A DNA stretch of 64,000 bases from Winogradskyella ouciana (GTDB lineage: Bacteria > Bacteroidota > Bacteroidia > Flavobacteriales > Flavobacteriaceae), in contig NZ_WJYA01000003.1 in the NCBI RefSeq assembly GCF_009709615.1, positions 62,001 through 126,000 of the forward strand, given 5' to 3'. Below are positions 17,742 through 28,100 of this stretch, piece by piece. How positions within the stretch are numbered: the first letter of the stretch is position 1; every line of letters starts with the position of its first letter. The position numbers and the translations under genes are program-made. Under the pieces are notes generated by a model. It had not been told where the DNA came from, made no database searches, and worked only from the letters and a program-made list of their open reading frames with translations.

Positions 17742-18487
17742 AAAAGCTAATACTATTTACGTTCGGACTATTATTGATCGCTTGCGATACGGAAAATGCA
17801 TTGGATTGCTTTCAAACCTCTGGGAATATAATTCAAAAGGAATACGATCTTGATGGATTTGATAAGATCACAGTAATGGAACGCAGCCAACTTTATATTT
17901 CCGAAGGAGACTATGCTATTGTTCTGGAAACTGGTGAAAATTTACTAAATGACATAGATATACGAGTATTTGAAGGGCGATTGGTCATAGAAAACGAAAA
18001 CGCTTGTAATATCACTCGAGATTATGGTGTGACTAAGGTATTTGTTACCGCACCAAATATTACAGAAATAAGAAACAGCTCAGGTTTAAAAGTCATTAGT
18101 GAAAATACGTTGACCTACCCTAACCTTACCTTGCTTTCTGAAGATTTGGAAGAGGAAGATGCTTTCCACATCGATGGTGATTTTCAACTGGACCTTAATG
18201 TTGCCAACCTCACCATTACCCAAAATGGACTAAGTAATTTTTTCTTAACAGGTAGCGTCACCAATTTAGACTTAAACTTTTTAATGGGTGATGCACGTTT
18301 TGAAGGTAGAAATTTAACGGTTGAAAATGCCGATGTTTACCATCGTGGTACTAACGATATTATTATCAATCCACAACAACAACTTACAGGAAGCATATTA
18401 AGTACTGGTGATATCATCGTTGTCAACACACCTCCAATTCTAGATGTTGAAGAGCTCTATACTGGCCAATTAATCATTGAAGATTAG
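17738..18487 (+). CDS. GIN-domain (DUF2807) lipoprotein
   Basis: 249 residues. Signal MKKLILFTFGLLLIACDTEN with lipobox Cys at 16. The mature part is a beta-helix type head-GIN domain (YDLDGFDKITVMERSQLYIS, ITEIRNSSGLKVIS, LDLNFLMGDARFEGRNLTV), found in envelope adhesin-like or scaffold proteins of this phylum. No enzyme activity is known. It overlaps the acyloxyacyl hydrolase-like gene by 4 nt (ATGA), so the two are co-translated. Its stop is 2 bp from the convergent DUF547 gene. Confidence 0.82.
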   Translation: MKKLILFTFGLLLIACDTENALDCFQTSGNIIQKEYDLDGFDKITVMERSQLYISEGDYAIVLETGENLLNDIDIRVFEGRLVIENENACNITRDYGVTKVFVTAPNITEIRNSSGLKVISENTLTYPNLTLLSEDLEEEDAFHIDGDFQLDLNVANLTITQNGLSNFFLTGSVTNLDLNFLMGDARFEGRNLTVENADVYHRGTNDIIINPQQQLTGSILSTGDIIVVNTPPILDVEELYTGQLIIED

Positions 18488-18489
18488 CA

Positions 18490-19269
18490 CTACTCCACAT
18501 CATTCAAATCCCAATTGTATTCGATATAACTTAATTCTACATTAGGATTAATCTTGGTGTCGGCATATTGATTAATGTAATCGATTATAGATTCCGATTG
18601 CAATAAAAAATCCTTTTTATACCATTTAAAAATCTCGGAAACTTTGGCACTATTTTCTGAAATCTCGTTTTTATCAGAATTTATAAATTCCTTGGCAGCT
18701 CTATCCATCAGTTCATTCACATTTTTCGCCGTGTAGGCTTCTCGTAATAACTTCGGACAAGAAATTGAAGCGCAATTAATAGCAAAATGAATCCGTGGTT
18801 CGTTCATTTTCTGTAAAAATCCTTTTTCAATATCCGCAAGTGAAAATTCTTTCTCACCTATAAAGATGAAGTTTTTAAGAAATGGAGAAATCGTAGCATC
18901 GACTTTTTTAATACTCTCTACAGGATAATGATCCACTATAAGTTTTATGGTATTGGCATTATAAACATTGATGAAATAAGCCAATTGTTCTTCATAGCTC
19001 CAGCTTTTATCTGGCACTTGCTCACTGAGATATTGCACATAGTCATTAAGTATTTTTTGGTCAGCCTTAAAACCTTCATAGGCCACAAGGCCATCTTCTC
19101 TTACATTTTGTTTTAAAAGCTTGTCCCAAATACTATGGTCTAGTGAATTTTTTATAGTATCAGAATAAGCTTGGTCAGAATTCTTTTTATAGGGAACGCC
19201 TTTTGTAGATATACAAGAGCTGAGTGTAAATAAAATGATTAAACCGGAATAAATTAGTGTCTTTTTCAT
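18490..19269 (-). CDS. DUF547 lipoprotein
   Basis: 259 residues. Signal MKKTLIYSGLIILFTLSSC with acceptor Cys at 19. The DUF547 signatures are AYFINVYNANTIKLIVDHYP, IHFAINCASISCPKLLREAY and FKWYKKDF. DUF547 has a papain-like fold with possible peptidase or transglutaminase-like activity (His and Cys in the family core), but no substrate is established. It is envelope-anchored and probably monocistronic. Confidence 0.88.
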   Translation of the reverse strand: MKKTLIYSGLIILFTLSSCISTKGVPYKKNSDQAYSDTIKNSLDHSIWDKLLKQNVREDGLVAYEGFKADQKILNDYVQYLSEQVPDKSWSYEEQLAYFINVYNANTIKLIVDHYPVESIKKVDATISPFLKNFIFIGEKEFSLADIEKGFLQKMNEPRIHFAINCASISCPKLLREAYTAKNVNELMDRAAKEFINSDKNEISENSAKVSEIFKWYKKDFLLQSESIIDYINQYADTKINPNVELSYIEYNWDLNDVE

Positions 19270-19342
19270 ACCTAAATATAGAAAAATAGATGATTAAGAC
19301 TGTTATAGATTTTATAAATGAAAAAATAACTTTATTAGAGCA

Positions 19343-19374
19343 CAAAAAAGACCCATCGCAAGATGAGTCTTTTT
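19343..19374 (-). terminator. Terminator of the DUF4870 gene
   Basis: AAAAAGACCCATC pairs with GATGAGTCTTTTT (one mismatch) around GCAA. Read on the minus strand it follows the stop at 19394 and ends in a U-tract. Confidence 0.82.
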
Positions 19375-19393
19375 AATTCCATTTCTTTAATAA

Positions 19394-19756
19394 CTAACTA
19401 ACAAAATTAAGAGATAATGGATAGCTAGGTAATTCTCCATTACTAGCTTTAATAGCGTTTACAATTGGCATTACAAACGCCAATATTGCAATTAATATTA
19501 ATGTTATAATCCCTAAACCGAATACAAGGATTAACGGAATACTAATGATGCTATATATTAAAATACTCAACTGAAAGTTTAATATAGACTTACCATGCGC
19601 ATCCATTTCTTCCACTCTGTCTTTTTGGGTGGCCCAGATAATAAGCGGAACTACTAATCCACCAAAACCTGTGATATACGTCAATAATTGGGTTAAATGC
19701 GTAATTACTATAAGTTGATTATAGTTACGCTTTAATGTGTGATAATTTGATTCCAT
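19394..19756 (-). CDS. DUF4870 membrane protein
   Basis: 120 residues with three to four hydrophobic segments. HLTQLLTYITGFGGLVVPLIIWATQK, KSILNFQLSILIYSIIS and MPIVNAIKASNGELPSYPLSLNF are typical of DUF4870, a family of small inner-membrane proteins of unknown function. I start at the ATG at 19756 (MESNYHTLK). The upstream extension begins at a TTG and adds no conserved sequence. Confidence 0.85.
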   Translation of the reverse strand: MESNYHTLKRNYNQLIVITHLTQLLTYITGFGGLVVPLIIWATQKDRVEEMDAHGKSILNFQLSILIYSIISIPLILVFGLGIITLILIAILAFVMPIVNAIKASNGELPSYPLSLNFVS

Positions 19757-19980
19757 GATTTTATTTTGATTAACACCTATAGGACGCAAATCTTTTAAAA
19801 ATGTTACAATTACAACTAAATTTTTTGTGCTTACAAGTATTAATGAGCGCGATATATATTTATTGAGATATCGTTTTATTATTGTGAAAAGTTGCTACTA
19901 ATTACTATTTATTACTAAAATCATAAACTAAACTATCTCAGCTGTAATAATAAAAGGAAGGAAATTTATATTGATGTTTA

Positions 19981-20032
19981 TAGTATTAAAGCAGGCTCTA
20001 ACTTTTATAAGTAAGAGCCTGCTTTAATACTA
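19981..20032. terminator. Very stable 22-bp hairpin downstream of the AraC gene
   Basis: The arms 19981-20002 and 20011-20032 are inverted with a single mismatch (begin TAGTATTAAAGCAGGCTCT) around an 8-nt loop. It lies 14 bp beyond the stop of the minus-strand AraC-type gene. There is no long U-tract on either strand, so it could be a terminator, a 3' mRNA stabiliser, or a site where the DNA itself acts. Confidence 0.55.
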
Positions 20033-20045
20033 TAATATATGGATA

Positions 20046-21062
20046 CTATGCTATTGCAGCTAACTTCTGATGTTTTTTATACTTACTAGGAGTACAATTA
20101 TAAGTATCTTTAAATATACGCGAAAAATAGCTTCTACTAGATAATCCTAAAGTATAAACTATTTCAGAAATATTTAAATCTGTATTTTTAATTAATTCTT
20201 CAGATTTCTTAACTCTTACATAGCGAATGTATTCGTTAAGGGTTTTACCATGCATCGACTTAAAGCCATCTTGTACCTTTGCAGGACTTAAACCGATCTT
20301 AGCACAACATTCATTAACACCGAAGTTAGTTTCTGGATGCTCATTTATATAATTAGTAAGTTCTTTTATTTGCTTAAGTTCGTATTGTGTAAGATTACCT
20401 ATCGCAGATTCTGAATTTTTGCAGTCTAGTTTGTGTTGCTCTACCTCTAATGCCAGTACCGTGTTGACCAAGCCTTCTATTAATAAGGTCCTTACCACAC
20501 CTTCTTGTTCTATAGCATTTAATTGCTTAATGTGATTGGTGATTTTTAAGTTATAAGAACTTAAGTATAAGAAATCTTCAGTTTTATTATCTATAAAAGC
20601 TTCTTTGAGTGTTTTATTAATGCTACAATCTAATTTTTCTTTACCAATTGTGTTTACCGAAATAAGTACAGACTCTACTCTATTATCCTTGCTAAAATAA
20701 ATTGTGTTTTCAGAACTATTTATATTAGTGGAAATACCTGTCTGGAAGGTCTTTAATTCGGTTTTTGATTTATTGGGTCCAAATGAATACGACAAGTTAC
20801 CTTCATTGCAATACAAAAAATTAATAATTGCATTTTTAGGACTTTCTACGTTAAAACTTAAGTTTTCATAAAACTTAGCATCCACTTGCAGAAAGGTGAT
20901 ATTATTCGGTATTTGCATACCTCTAACCATACCTTTACCAAGACTATTATTAAATCTTAGTATATATTCCTTCAATTTAACCTCTACAGTTCCACCAATT
21001 TCGGCTTTCAACTTATTAAATAATGATGCTGTGTCCTGTGCTGTAATGTCTATCGTTTTCAT
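20046..21062 (-). CDS. AraC-family transcriptional regulator
   Basis: 338 residues. The N-terminal part (1-220) is cupin-like or mixed with no recognised ligand motif. The C-terminal part (about 235-335) is a double HTH of the AraC/XylS type: FGVNECCAKIGLSPAKVQDGFK, GKTLNEYIRYVRVKKSEELI, ISEIVYTLGLSSRSYFSRIFKDTYNCTPSKYKK. It lacks a receiver domain or membrane segment and so acts as a cytoplasmic one-component regulator. The next gene on this strand, a small membrane protein, is 370 bp upstream, so no target can be named. Confidence 0.9.
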   Translation of the reverse strand: MKTIDITAQDTASLFNKLKAEIGGTVEVKLKEYILRFNNSLGKGMVRGMQIPNNITFLQVDAKFYENLSFNVESPKNAIINFLYCNEGNLSYSFGPNKSKTELKTFQTGISTNINSSENTIYFSKDNRVESVLISVNTIGKEKLDCSINKTLKEAFIDNKTEDFLYLSSYNLKITNHIKQLNAIEQEGVVRTLLIEGLVNTVLALEVEQHKLDCKNSESAIGNLTQYELKQIKELTNYINEHPETNFGVNECCAKIGLSPAKVQDGFKSMHGKTLNEYIRYVRVKKSEELIKNTDLNISEIVYTLGLSSRSYFSRIFKDTYNCTPSKYKKHQKLAAIA

Positions 21063-21432
21063 ATGCTTTAATAAATTAATTGGTTAATAATAATACTAAG
21101 TAATTTGTGTAATCCTATCCCTCTTGTAGAGTATTTACTTTGGGCAAATTCCCCACTAAAAACATACTTGGATATTTATTTTTTATAACTGGTCTGGTAA
21201 AAATTTTCCCTACTCTAGAATAAGACCTGGTAATTTGTGTTGATTTTAAATCCATAGAAGCAAGATTTTTTATGTTTTTTGTCTAGTGTAAAGAAAAGAC
21301 CAAATGAGAACAAATCTGTTATCTAATTTTTTTAATCTGTTACCAAATTTTTAGTTATACAGTTATGAGGAGAGGCAATCAGTAATAAAGTTTTTAATAG
21401 AAGAGGTGGATTATATCCTAATTCGATAGGTC
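21063..21432. other. Intergenic region without a recognised gene
   Basis: 370 bp upstream of the AraC-type gene. I see no open frame with coding character, no strong hairpin and no clear TAnnTTTG element on either strand. It probably holds the AraC gene promoter. Confidence 0.4.
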
Positions 21433-21585
21433 TTATACAGATTTATCTTTTAGATAAATGCAATACACAATAACTAAGGCAACTAATAACAGAATATGAA
21501 TAATAGAGCTAAGATTTAATACGAAAAAACCTATGGCCCACAATATCGCTACTATGGTAAGGGTAATATATAAGGCTAATTTCAT
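21433..21585 (-). CDS. Small membrane protein, DUF5670 (Lmo0937) family
   Basis: A 50-residue frame from the ATG at 21585 to TAA at 21433. The product begins MKLALYITLTIVAILWAIGF and continues with two hydrophobic segments (ILWAIGFFVLNLSS, IIHILLLVALVIVYCIYL) and a charged tail (KDKSV). WAIGF...IHILL matches the DUF5670 pattern of about 50-residue proteins, often seen near stress or signalling genes. Function unknown. It is short, but the family resemblance is clear. Confidence 0.8.
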   Translation of the reverse strand: MKLALYITLTIVAILWAIGFFVLNLSSIIHILLLVALVIVYCIYLKDKSV

Positions 21586-21705
21586 TTTAATAAAGGTAGA
21601 AATGAAAGCTTGTTAAATTAAGATTACAAATATGCAAATATCTTATAATTAAAATTTTATAAGATTTAGAGCCAATGTTATATAATTTTAGTTTCTGAAT
21701 TGGTT

Positions 21706-23487
21706 TTACCTTAGGAACGGTATGTATATATCAAATTTAGCACCTACGTTGGGTTCTCCGCTGGCCAAGATATAGCCATTATGATTATCTACAATTTTTT
21801 TACAAATGGAAAGACCAATTCCTGTGCCATCATACTTTTCCTTATGAAGTCTCTTAAATAATATAAAGATTTTATCTGCGTGAGCTTCATCAAATCCAAT
21901 ACCATTATCTGTTATACTGATATTATGAAAATATTTAAATAAGGATTGTTGTAAAGGTTTTACAGTATTAGATTTAACTTCGTTATAAGTAATATTTACT
22001 TTTGGAGTAACATTCTCTTTTCTATACTTAATAGCATTATTGATAATATTAACAAATAGTTGATGCATTTGGAAAGGCGTTACCTTCATCTTGGGGAATT
22101 CATCGACATTAATTATTGCACCTGTAGATTTTATTGAGGGTGACAATTCTTCTAATACGTCATTTATTATATTATTGATGTCTGTATCTATAAATTTTTT
22201 ATCAGATTTATTAGTTCTAGAATATTGTAACAAATCATCAATTAACATCCGCATACGTGCAGCTGAGGATTTAACTCTTTCTATATAGTGCAAGCCTTTT
22301 TGAGATAGACTGTGTTTATCTTCTATCTCTAAACGCGATAAAAATGTCTGTATTTTTCTTAAAGGCTCTTGTAGGTCATGACTTGCAACATAATTAAATG
22401 TGGACAGTTCTTTATTATTATGTTCTAATTCTCTGTTACGATTTTCTATTGTATACAAATTTTCTACATCTGCCGTTATATCTGCTGTGGTACCAATTAT
22501 TTGTTTCTGTCCATCTTTTGTCTCTACTAATTGCCCATATACCTTAAAATGTTTAACGTTATAGTTGGGGTCAATAATTCTATAATTCATAAACGGCGGA
22601 TGTTCTTCCGTTTTCATTTTAATAATATGACGTTTTAATTGAGCTCTATCATTTTTATGTACATTAGACAAAAAAGTATCTAAACCATCATTAATGTTTT
22701 TAGGATGTACACCCATAAGTCTATAAAAATTATCAGAAAATTCAAAAGTGTTGTCATCGATATTCCATATCCATGTGCCATTCTGGCCAATAATTTCAGC
22801 TTGTTGACTTGAGTTTTTATAAAGGTCTAAAGTTCTATTTATTCTTTTTAGATAATTGATATCATGAGTAATCCTTGCATAAGCTAACATTAATAATATG
22901 AGTGTAAGAATGAGTACTGAGTATAATATAATGGGTGTATAATTAAGGACCTGACTATTTTCAGATTGTCTTATTTCTAAAACATCATTTTCTAAATCAA
23001 CCATATTAGTAGTTCTTGTCCTAATTAAATCCTCTTTATACCTACTATTAATAAATACATTTTTAAGTGTATCAGGTTCTCTTAATTGTGATTGATTATA
23101 TGATATGGTTTGGTCTAAATAACTTATTAGACTTCTAACGTCTGTGCTAAGTGTATCCAAATTTTTGTGCTGTACGTCATTAGATTTGGTTAAAACTTCT
23201 AAATTGTATAAATGACCAACAATTTTAACCTTATTTGTTATAAATGGATGCAGAAATACGGAATCTTGAGAAATAATAAATCCTCTGTGGTTTGCTTTAG
23301 CATAATAAACTTGAGCTAACATACGCTCTAATTCTAAGGTTATTTCATAGGTATGCGTAATATTATCTCTTGTATCACTCAATTGCTGGATATGCTTATA
23401 ACTATATCCTCCTAAACAGAGTATAATAAATAATCCTAGACCAAATACTATCTTTAAAAACTTATGAGATTTAGCAAATTCGTTCAT
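21706..23487 (-). CDS. CHASE3-PAS sensor histidine kinase
   Basis: 593 residues. Membrane helix 12-30, a CHASE3-type extracellular domain (about 35-180), a second membrane helix (about 185-203), a PAS domain (about 215-340, with FRLMGVHPKNINDG), a HisKA domain with YVASHDLQEPLRKIQTF (phospho-His near 369) and an ATPase domain (NAIKYR, ITDNGIGFDEAH, GTGIGLSICKKIV). The HDLQEPLRKI box is the phytochrome-like kinase type that signals to single-domain receivers. The matching receiver gene ends 9 nt upstream, giving a receiver-kinase pair. The signal is unknown. Confidence 0.93.
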   Translation of the reverse strand: MNEFAKSHKFLKIVFGLGLFIILCLGGYSYKHIQQLSDTRDNITHTYEITLELERMLAQVYYAKANHRGFIISQDSVFLHPFITNKVKIVGHLYNLEVLTKSNDVQHKNLDTLSTDVRSLISYLDQTISYNQSQLREPDTLKNVFINSRYKEDLIRTRTTNMVDLENDVLEIRQSENSQVLNYTPIILYSVLILTLILLMLAYARITHDINYLKRINRTLDLYKNSSQQAEIIGQNGTWIWNIDDNTFEFSDNFYRLMGVHPKNINDGLDTFLSNVHKNDRAQLKRHIIKMKTEEHPPFMNYRIIDPNYNVKHFKVYGQLVETKDGQKQIIGTTADITADVENLYTIENRNRELEHNNKELSTFNYVASHDLQEPLRKIQTFLSRLEIEDKHSLSQKGLHYIERVKSSAARMRMLIDDLLQYSRTNKSDKKFIDTDINNIINDVLEELSPSIKSTGAIINVDEFPKMKVTPFQMHQLFVNIINNAIKYRKENVTPKVNITYNEVKSNTVKPLQQSLFKYFHNISITDNGIGFDEAHADKIFILFKRLHKEKYDGTGIGLSICKKIVDNHNGYILASGEPNVGAKFDIYIPFLR

Positions 23488-23496
23488 ATAACAAAA

Positions 23497-23943
23497 TTAT
23501 AAACGCAACAAAAAATTATCTCTATTTAATCCATTATTAGCAAATTGCCAGTTGGTTGTTACTACTTGAGAAAGTGTTTTCTTTAAAATATTAAAGTCAT
23601 TGGGTTTTTTAATGTAAATGTTTGCTCCTTTAACAAAAGTGTATTCAATATCCTCCTCGGTGGCTGATGTAGAGTAAATAGCAATTGCTAGATCGTTGAA
23701 TCTATCATTGGATTTTATCTCAACAAGACACTCTAATCCAGATTTACGAGGCATATTTAAGTCTAAAAATAGCAAATCTGGTATTTCATTATTTTCGTTG
23801 TTAAGATAGCTCATTAACGTATCTCCATCATTAAATGTAGATACTTTACTCTTTATTTTTAGTTCTTCAAATGCCTCTTTAAAAAATAACCTATCATCCG
23901 GATCATCATCTGCTAATGCAATTTTAACGTAATTTTCTGCCAT
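23497..23943 (-). CDS. Single-domain response regulator (Rcp1-like)
   Basis: 148 residues, a lone receiver domain. IALADDDPDDRLFFKEAFEE holds the acidic pocket, LLFLDLNMPRKSGLE the phospho-Asp, IAIYSTSA the switch Thr/Ser and YIKKPNDF the Lys. No output domain, so it probably relays to or from the following kinase or the nearby AraC-type protein. Strongly similar in layout to the receiver at 28412-28858 (shared NMPxKSGLE and KPNDFN), suggesting a duplication. Confidence 0.92.
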   Translation of the reverse strand: MAENYVKIALADDDPDDRLFFKEAFEELKIKSKVSTFNDGDTLMSYLNNENNEIPDLLFLDLNMPRKSGLECLVEIKSNDRFNDLAIAIYSTSATEEDIEYTFVKGANIYIKKPNDFNILKKTLSQVVTTNWQFANNGLNRDNFLLRL

Positions 23944-23954
23944 ATAATAAACTA

Positions 23955-24518
23955 CTAAAGTGGATGATTATGTTCTTTTTTTCGCATTAAGATTATTCGT
24001 TCAAAAGCAGATGGTGTAATTCCTGTGGTATTTTTAAACTGTCTGCTTAGATGTGCCACACTAGAATAATTTAATTTATGCGCAATTTCTGTTAAGGTTA
24101 AATTTTCCTTTATAATTAATGTCTTGGCATATTCTATCTTCTGTAAAATAATATAATTCTCAATTGAAGTATACGTGATTTCTGAAAATATACTGGCTAA
24201 ATAAGAATAGTTCTTATTTAAAGCTTCAGCTAAATATACTGAGGTTTTAACATTAGTTGAAATGTCTGTATTAAAAATTAAGTCTTTAATTAAATCTTTA
24301 ATTTTTTGAACCAATATTAATTTAGGGTTCTCAACAACGTCAATACCATAACTATGTATTTCCTTATAAAATATATCAAGAACTTCTTCAGAAGGCTTCC
24401 CCAATATCTCTACTTCGCCATTACCTAGAGACTGAAATTCAATGTGATGAGCTTTTAGTTTTTCTTCTAAAAGCGTATTACATATTTTATTATAATTAAA
24501 TTTAAATGTTATGGTCAT
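23955..24518 (-). CDS. AraC-type regulator with an N-terminal small alpha/beta domain
   Basis: 187 residues. The first about 70 residues (MTITFKFNYNKICNTLLEEK...GNGEVEILG) form a small alpha/beta domain that I do not recognise with certainty. The C-terminal HTH region (about 85-180) reads SVYLAEALNKNYSYLASIFSE, LTLTEIAHKLNYSSVAHLSR, QFKNTTGITPSAFERI, clearly AraC. It lies between the BLUF gene (10 nt upstream) and the receiver gene (11 nt downstream) and is probably co-transcribed with both, making it a likely output of this signalling cluster. Confidence 0.88.
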   Translation of the reverse strand: MTITFKFNYNKICNTLLEEKLKAHHIEFQSLGNGEVEILGKPSEEVLDIFYKEIHSYGIDVVENPKLILVQKIKDLIKDLIFNTDISTNVKTSVYLAEALNKNYSYLASIFSEITYTSIENYIILQKIEYAKTLIIKENLTLTEIAHKLNYSSVAHLSRQFKNTTGITPSAFERIILMRKKEHNHPL

Positions 24519-24528
24519 TTAATTTTTA

Positions 24529-24963
24529 TTAGATGGTAATTTCGGTAGATAAATGATTGTTATCTAAAATTTTGTGTACCGATTCCCAAAAACTAAGTAA
24601 AGAGGCCGTTGATTTTTCTGACATTGCAGATAATAACATTAAATTATTAATATATATTTCAAGATCATTATTATTTGGCTTATGGTAAGCCATATTCCAA
24701 TCTGGAAAACACCTATTAGTAACTTTACTTTCCCAAAGTAATGTTACCATACTATGCCTATCGTCTAATTTTATCTTCTCGTAAACAGCTTTAACGTCCT
24801 TCTTACCACCTTCTAGAATCTGCACAAAGCTACCGTTATGATAAATCAAACATCCTGTTATTCTTTTAGACAAATTAATCCGGTTTGCCGTTACTAGAAT
24901 ATCTTCTAAATCTTCTAGTTTTAAATCGTTTTTAGATTTTGAACGGTAATTTAGTTGGTACAT
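24529..24963 (-). CDS. BLUF-domain blue-light sensor
   Basis: 144 residues. A BLUF flavin-binding domain occupies about 1-95: MYQLNYRSKS with the conserved Tyr at 6, NRINLSKRITGCLIYHNG with the Asn, FVQILEGGKKDVKAVYEKI with the flavin-contacting Gln, and DDRHSMVTLLWES. FAD-bound BLUF proteins rearrange hydrogen bonds around Tyr/Gln under blue light. The short C-terminal helical tail (96-144) has no enzyme domain, so the signal probably passes by protein contact. I use the ATG at 24963. A longer frame starting at a TTG (25050) adds basic residues outside the fold. The AraC-type gene follows 10 nt later. Confidence 0.9.
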   Translation of the reverse strand: MYQLNYRSKSKNDLKLEDLEDILVTANRINLSKRITGCLIYHNGSFVQILEGGKKDVKAVYEKIKLDDRHSMVTLLWESKVTNRCFPDWNMAYHKPNNNDLEIYINNLMLLSAMSEKSTASLLSFWESVHKILDNNHLSTEITI

Positions 24964-25181
24964 AGTTTTTAGTTTTTTATTTAAGTACTCAAAATTTCTA
25001 TCATTGTTTTTAATAAATTTTAAACTAAACTTAAACAACTTTGAACCCAAGAGCTAAAAGTAAAGATAACCCTATAATTGGTAATAATAATTTATTTTGG
25101 TATTTACTTATCTCATATTTATTTATATTGTTGAAAGGATAAGACCATGGGATAATGAAACGTTTCTGAATATGTTTTTAA

Positions 25182-28100
25182 TTATTCATCAGGTGCCGGA
25201 ATAAAAATATCAAAAGTTGCCCCTTCGTTATTTTTACTCTCTGCATTTATTGCCCCTTCGTGATTATCTATTATTCTCTTTACTATGGCCAGTCCTATAC
25301 CTGTGCCAGTATAAGCATCTTTGTTATGTAATCGTTGAAAAACTTCGAATATTTTTTGGCTGTATTGCTCATCAAAGCCTATACCGTTATCAGAAACTGT
25401 AATTTGACTGTAGTCTTTATTTGCGTCTAACGATGGTATACCAGTATCTTTTCCTAAAACCGTTTGGCACATTATAGATATAATGACTGGCCTATCTTCT
25501 ACCGAAAATTTAATGGAATTGCTAATTAAATTAAGCATTACCTGATTAAATTGTACGGGTATAACTTTTAATAAGCAATCACCCTTAACATTAAATGTTA
25601 CGGTGTGTTCCTCTAATTCTTCGCTTAAAGTTTCTTTAGTGTCATCTATAATATCTTGAAGACATACAATTTCAAAATTATTATCTTTTGTATTGGTTCT
25701 AGAATAGGCAATTAAATCTTGTATTAACGTCTGCATTCTGTGCGCCGCTTTTTGCATTCTAGAGAAATAATTTTTTGCATTTTCAGACAAAACTTCAAGC
25801 TCTTTTTCTTTAATACGTGATGAGAAAATCTGAATTTTTCGCAAAGGTTCTTGTAAATCGTGACTAGAAATGTAAACAAAGGATTGTAATTCTTTATTCA
25901 TTGTTTCTAAGTCAATATTTTTTTGTCTTAATTCATTAGTTCTTAGTTGTACCATATTTTCGAGCTCATTGGCAAACATTTTTTGCTCTTGTATATCTGT
26001 ACTTGTTCCTACCCACATTTTTATATTACCTTCCTTATCTTTTTGTGGTATAGCCCTACTTAATTGCCAACGGTATGTACCGTCATGTTTTCTAAATCTA
26101 TGTTCTATCAAAAAATCTTCTCCAGTATCTATAGAATGTTTCCACTGCTTTAAATTCTCTTCCCTATCATCAGGGTGTACGATCTGTATCCATCCGTCTT
26201 TTTCGATCTGTTGTAAGGTAAGACCAGAATAATCAAATACAGATTTATTAAAATAATTTAAATTTCCCTCAGGATCTGAGGTCCAGATATGCTGTGGCAT
26301 AGAGTCTGCCAAAAGTCTAAATTTTTCTTCTCGATCTAATAATTGCTGATGAAAATTTCGTTCTTCTGTAATATCTCTAACGGTACCTAACATGCGTTCT
26401 GGCTCGTTATTTTCATCATAAAAAACTTTTCCTTTTACCTCTTTCCAGTGTAAGGAGCCATCTTCCCATATTACTCTTAACTTGTAATTTAAAGTTCCGG
26501 TTTGGTACGCTTTTTCAAATGATTTTGCGCGTAGTTCTAAATCGTCTGGATGTACATGTGTAATTATTGTGTCTGGAGTTAAATTTTCTTCATCAGAAAA
26601 ACCTAAAATTTCATAGCATCTTTCAGACGCTACCATATGTTGTGTTTTGAGATTTAAATCCCATACTCCTAAGAAACTTGCATCTATAATGAGTTGGAGC
26701 TTTTCTTCATTTTCTTGTATTTGTTTTCTCGACAATACTTGGTCGGTGATATCAATACCAATTGCCATAATGCCATCTACCTCCCCTTCACCATTATATA
26801 AGGCATTAAATGAAAAATTTATATATAATAGATCCTTTTTACCATTACGCATAAGCTCAACTGGCATTTCTGGGGTGGAAAAACGTTCTCCAGTTTTTAA
26901 AGTATTGCTTAAAAATTCTTCAAATCCCTGTGGCACTAACTCTGGCATGGCCTCCAATAGTGGTACGTTTTGAACTTGTTCTTCGTTACGACCCCATATT
27001 TCTAAAGCAAATTTATTCGCTATGGACACTTTAAAATCGTCGTCTCTTAAGATAGCCAAAGCAACAGGCGCTTGTAAAATCATTAATCTGAGATTATTCT
27101 CACTAATAGAAAGTTTTTTACGTACTTCTGCCTGAGCTGTATTATCTAAAACCCATACTGCCACTTTTACAACCTTATTATCTTCATCCTTTAAAGGGGC
27201 ATATACTAGATTGACGTATGCTGTTTTGGTAGTACCATTATTACTTTTTAAGAGTTCTACTTCATCTGAGAAGTAAGGTTTACCCGTGGATATAACTCCA
27301 TCAAGTGCTTTGGAATGTAAAGGTTTAAGGGTACTGAAAAAATCCCAAAAATAATGTTGTTCTATTTCTTTACGTGGTTTATTGACGATTTCAATGAAAC
27401 TATCGTTTATGATTTCGCATAGTAGAGTATCAGCATCTATAACACAAATACCAATTGGAGAATCGCTAACCATGGCTCTGATATGCTGCTCTTTTTCTCT
27501 AGATTTTCGGTTAGCCAGGGTACGCTCAGTTATATCCTCTAAAGTACCAGTCATTCTATAGGCCTCACAATTCTCATTAAACCAAACATGCCCTTTGGCA
27601 TGTACAATAATTTCTTTTCCTGAAGCAGAATTAATGATACTGTATTCTATATCGTATCTTCCACCAGAATCATAGTTTAAGGCTTCTGAAATGGCTTGTG
27701 ACACTCTATCTTTATCATTATCAGCAATGACCTTAATGGCATCATTGAGATCAATTTCATCATCGGGTGGCAGACCAAACCAATTCTTAAGGCGTTTATT
27801 TCCTGAGAATTTATTAGTAATGGGATTATAATCAAAGGTTCCTAATTGCGCAGCCTCTATGACAAATTCTAGTTCATCTTTTCTGTCTTTGATTTCAATT
27901 TGAGCTTTCTTTTCGGATGTAGTTTCAATAACAGTTACCAAAACGCCACCGACCTCACCATTTTCTAATCGAATGGGACTATATGCAAAATCAAAATAGC
28001 ATGTTTCTAAATATCCATTTCTATGTAAATCTAATTCAAAATCTGGAAACCCAAATGCTTTACCATCCATAACATCATTAAACATATCTCCAATTATATG

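Noticed and set aside
24964..25050. N-terminal extension of the BLUF gene
   Set aside because: It requires a TTG start and adds basic residues before the conserved first strand of the BLUF fold.
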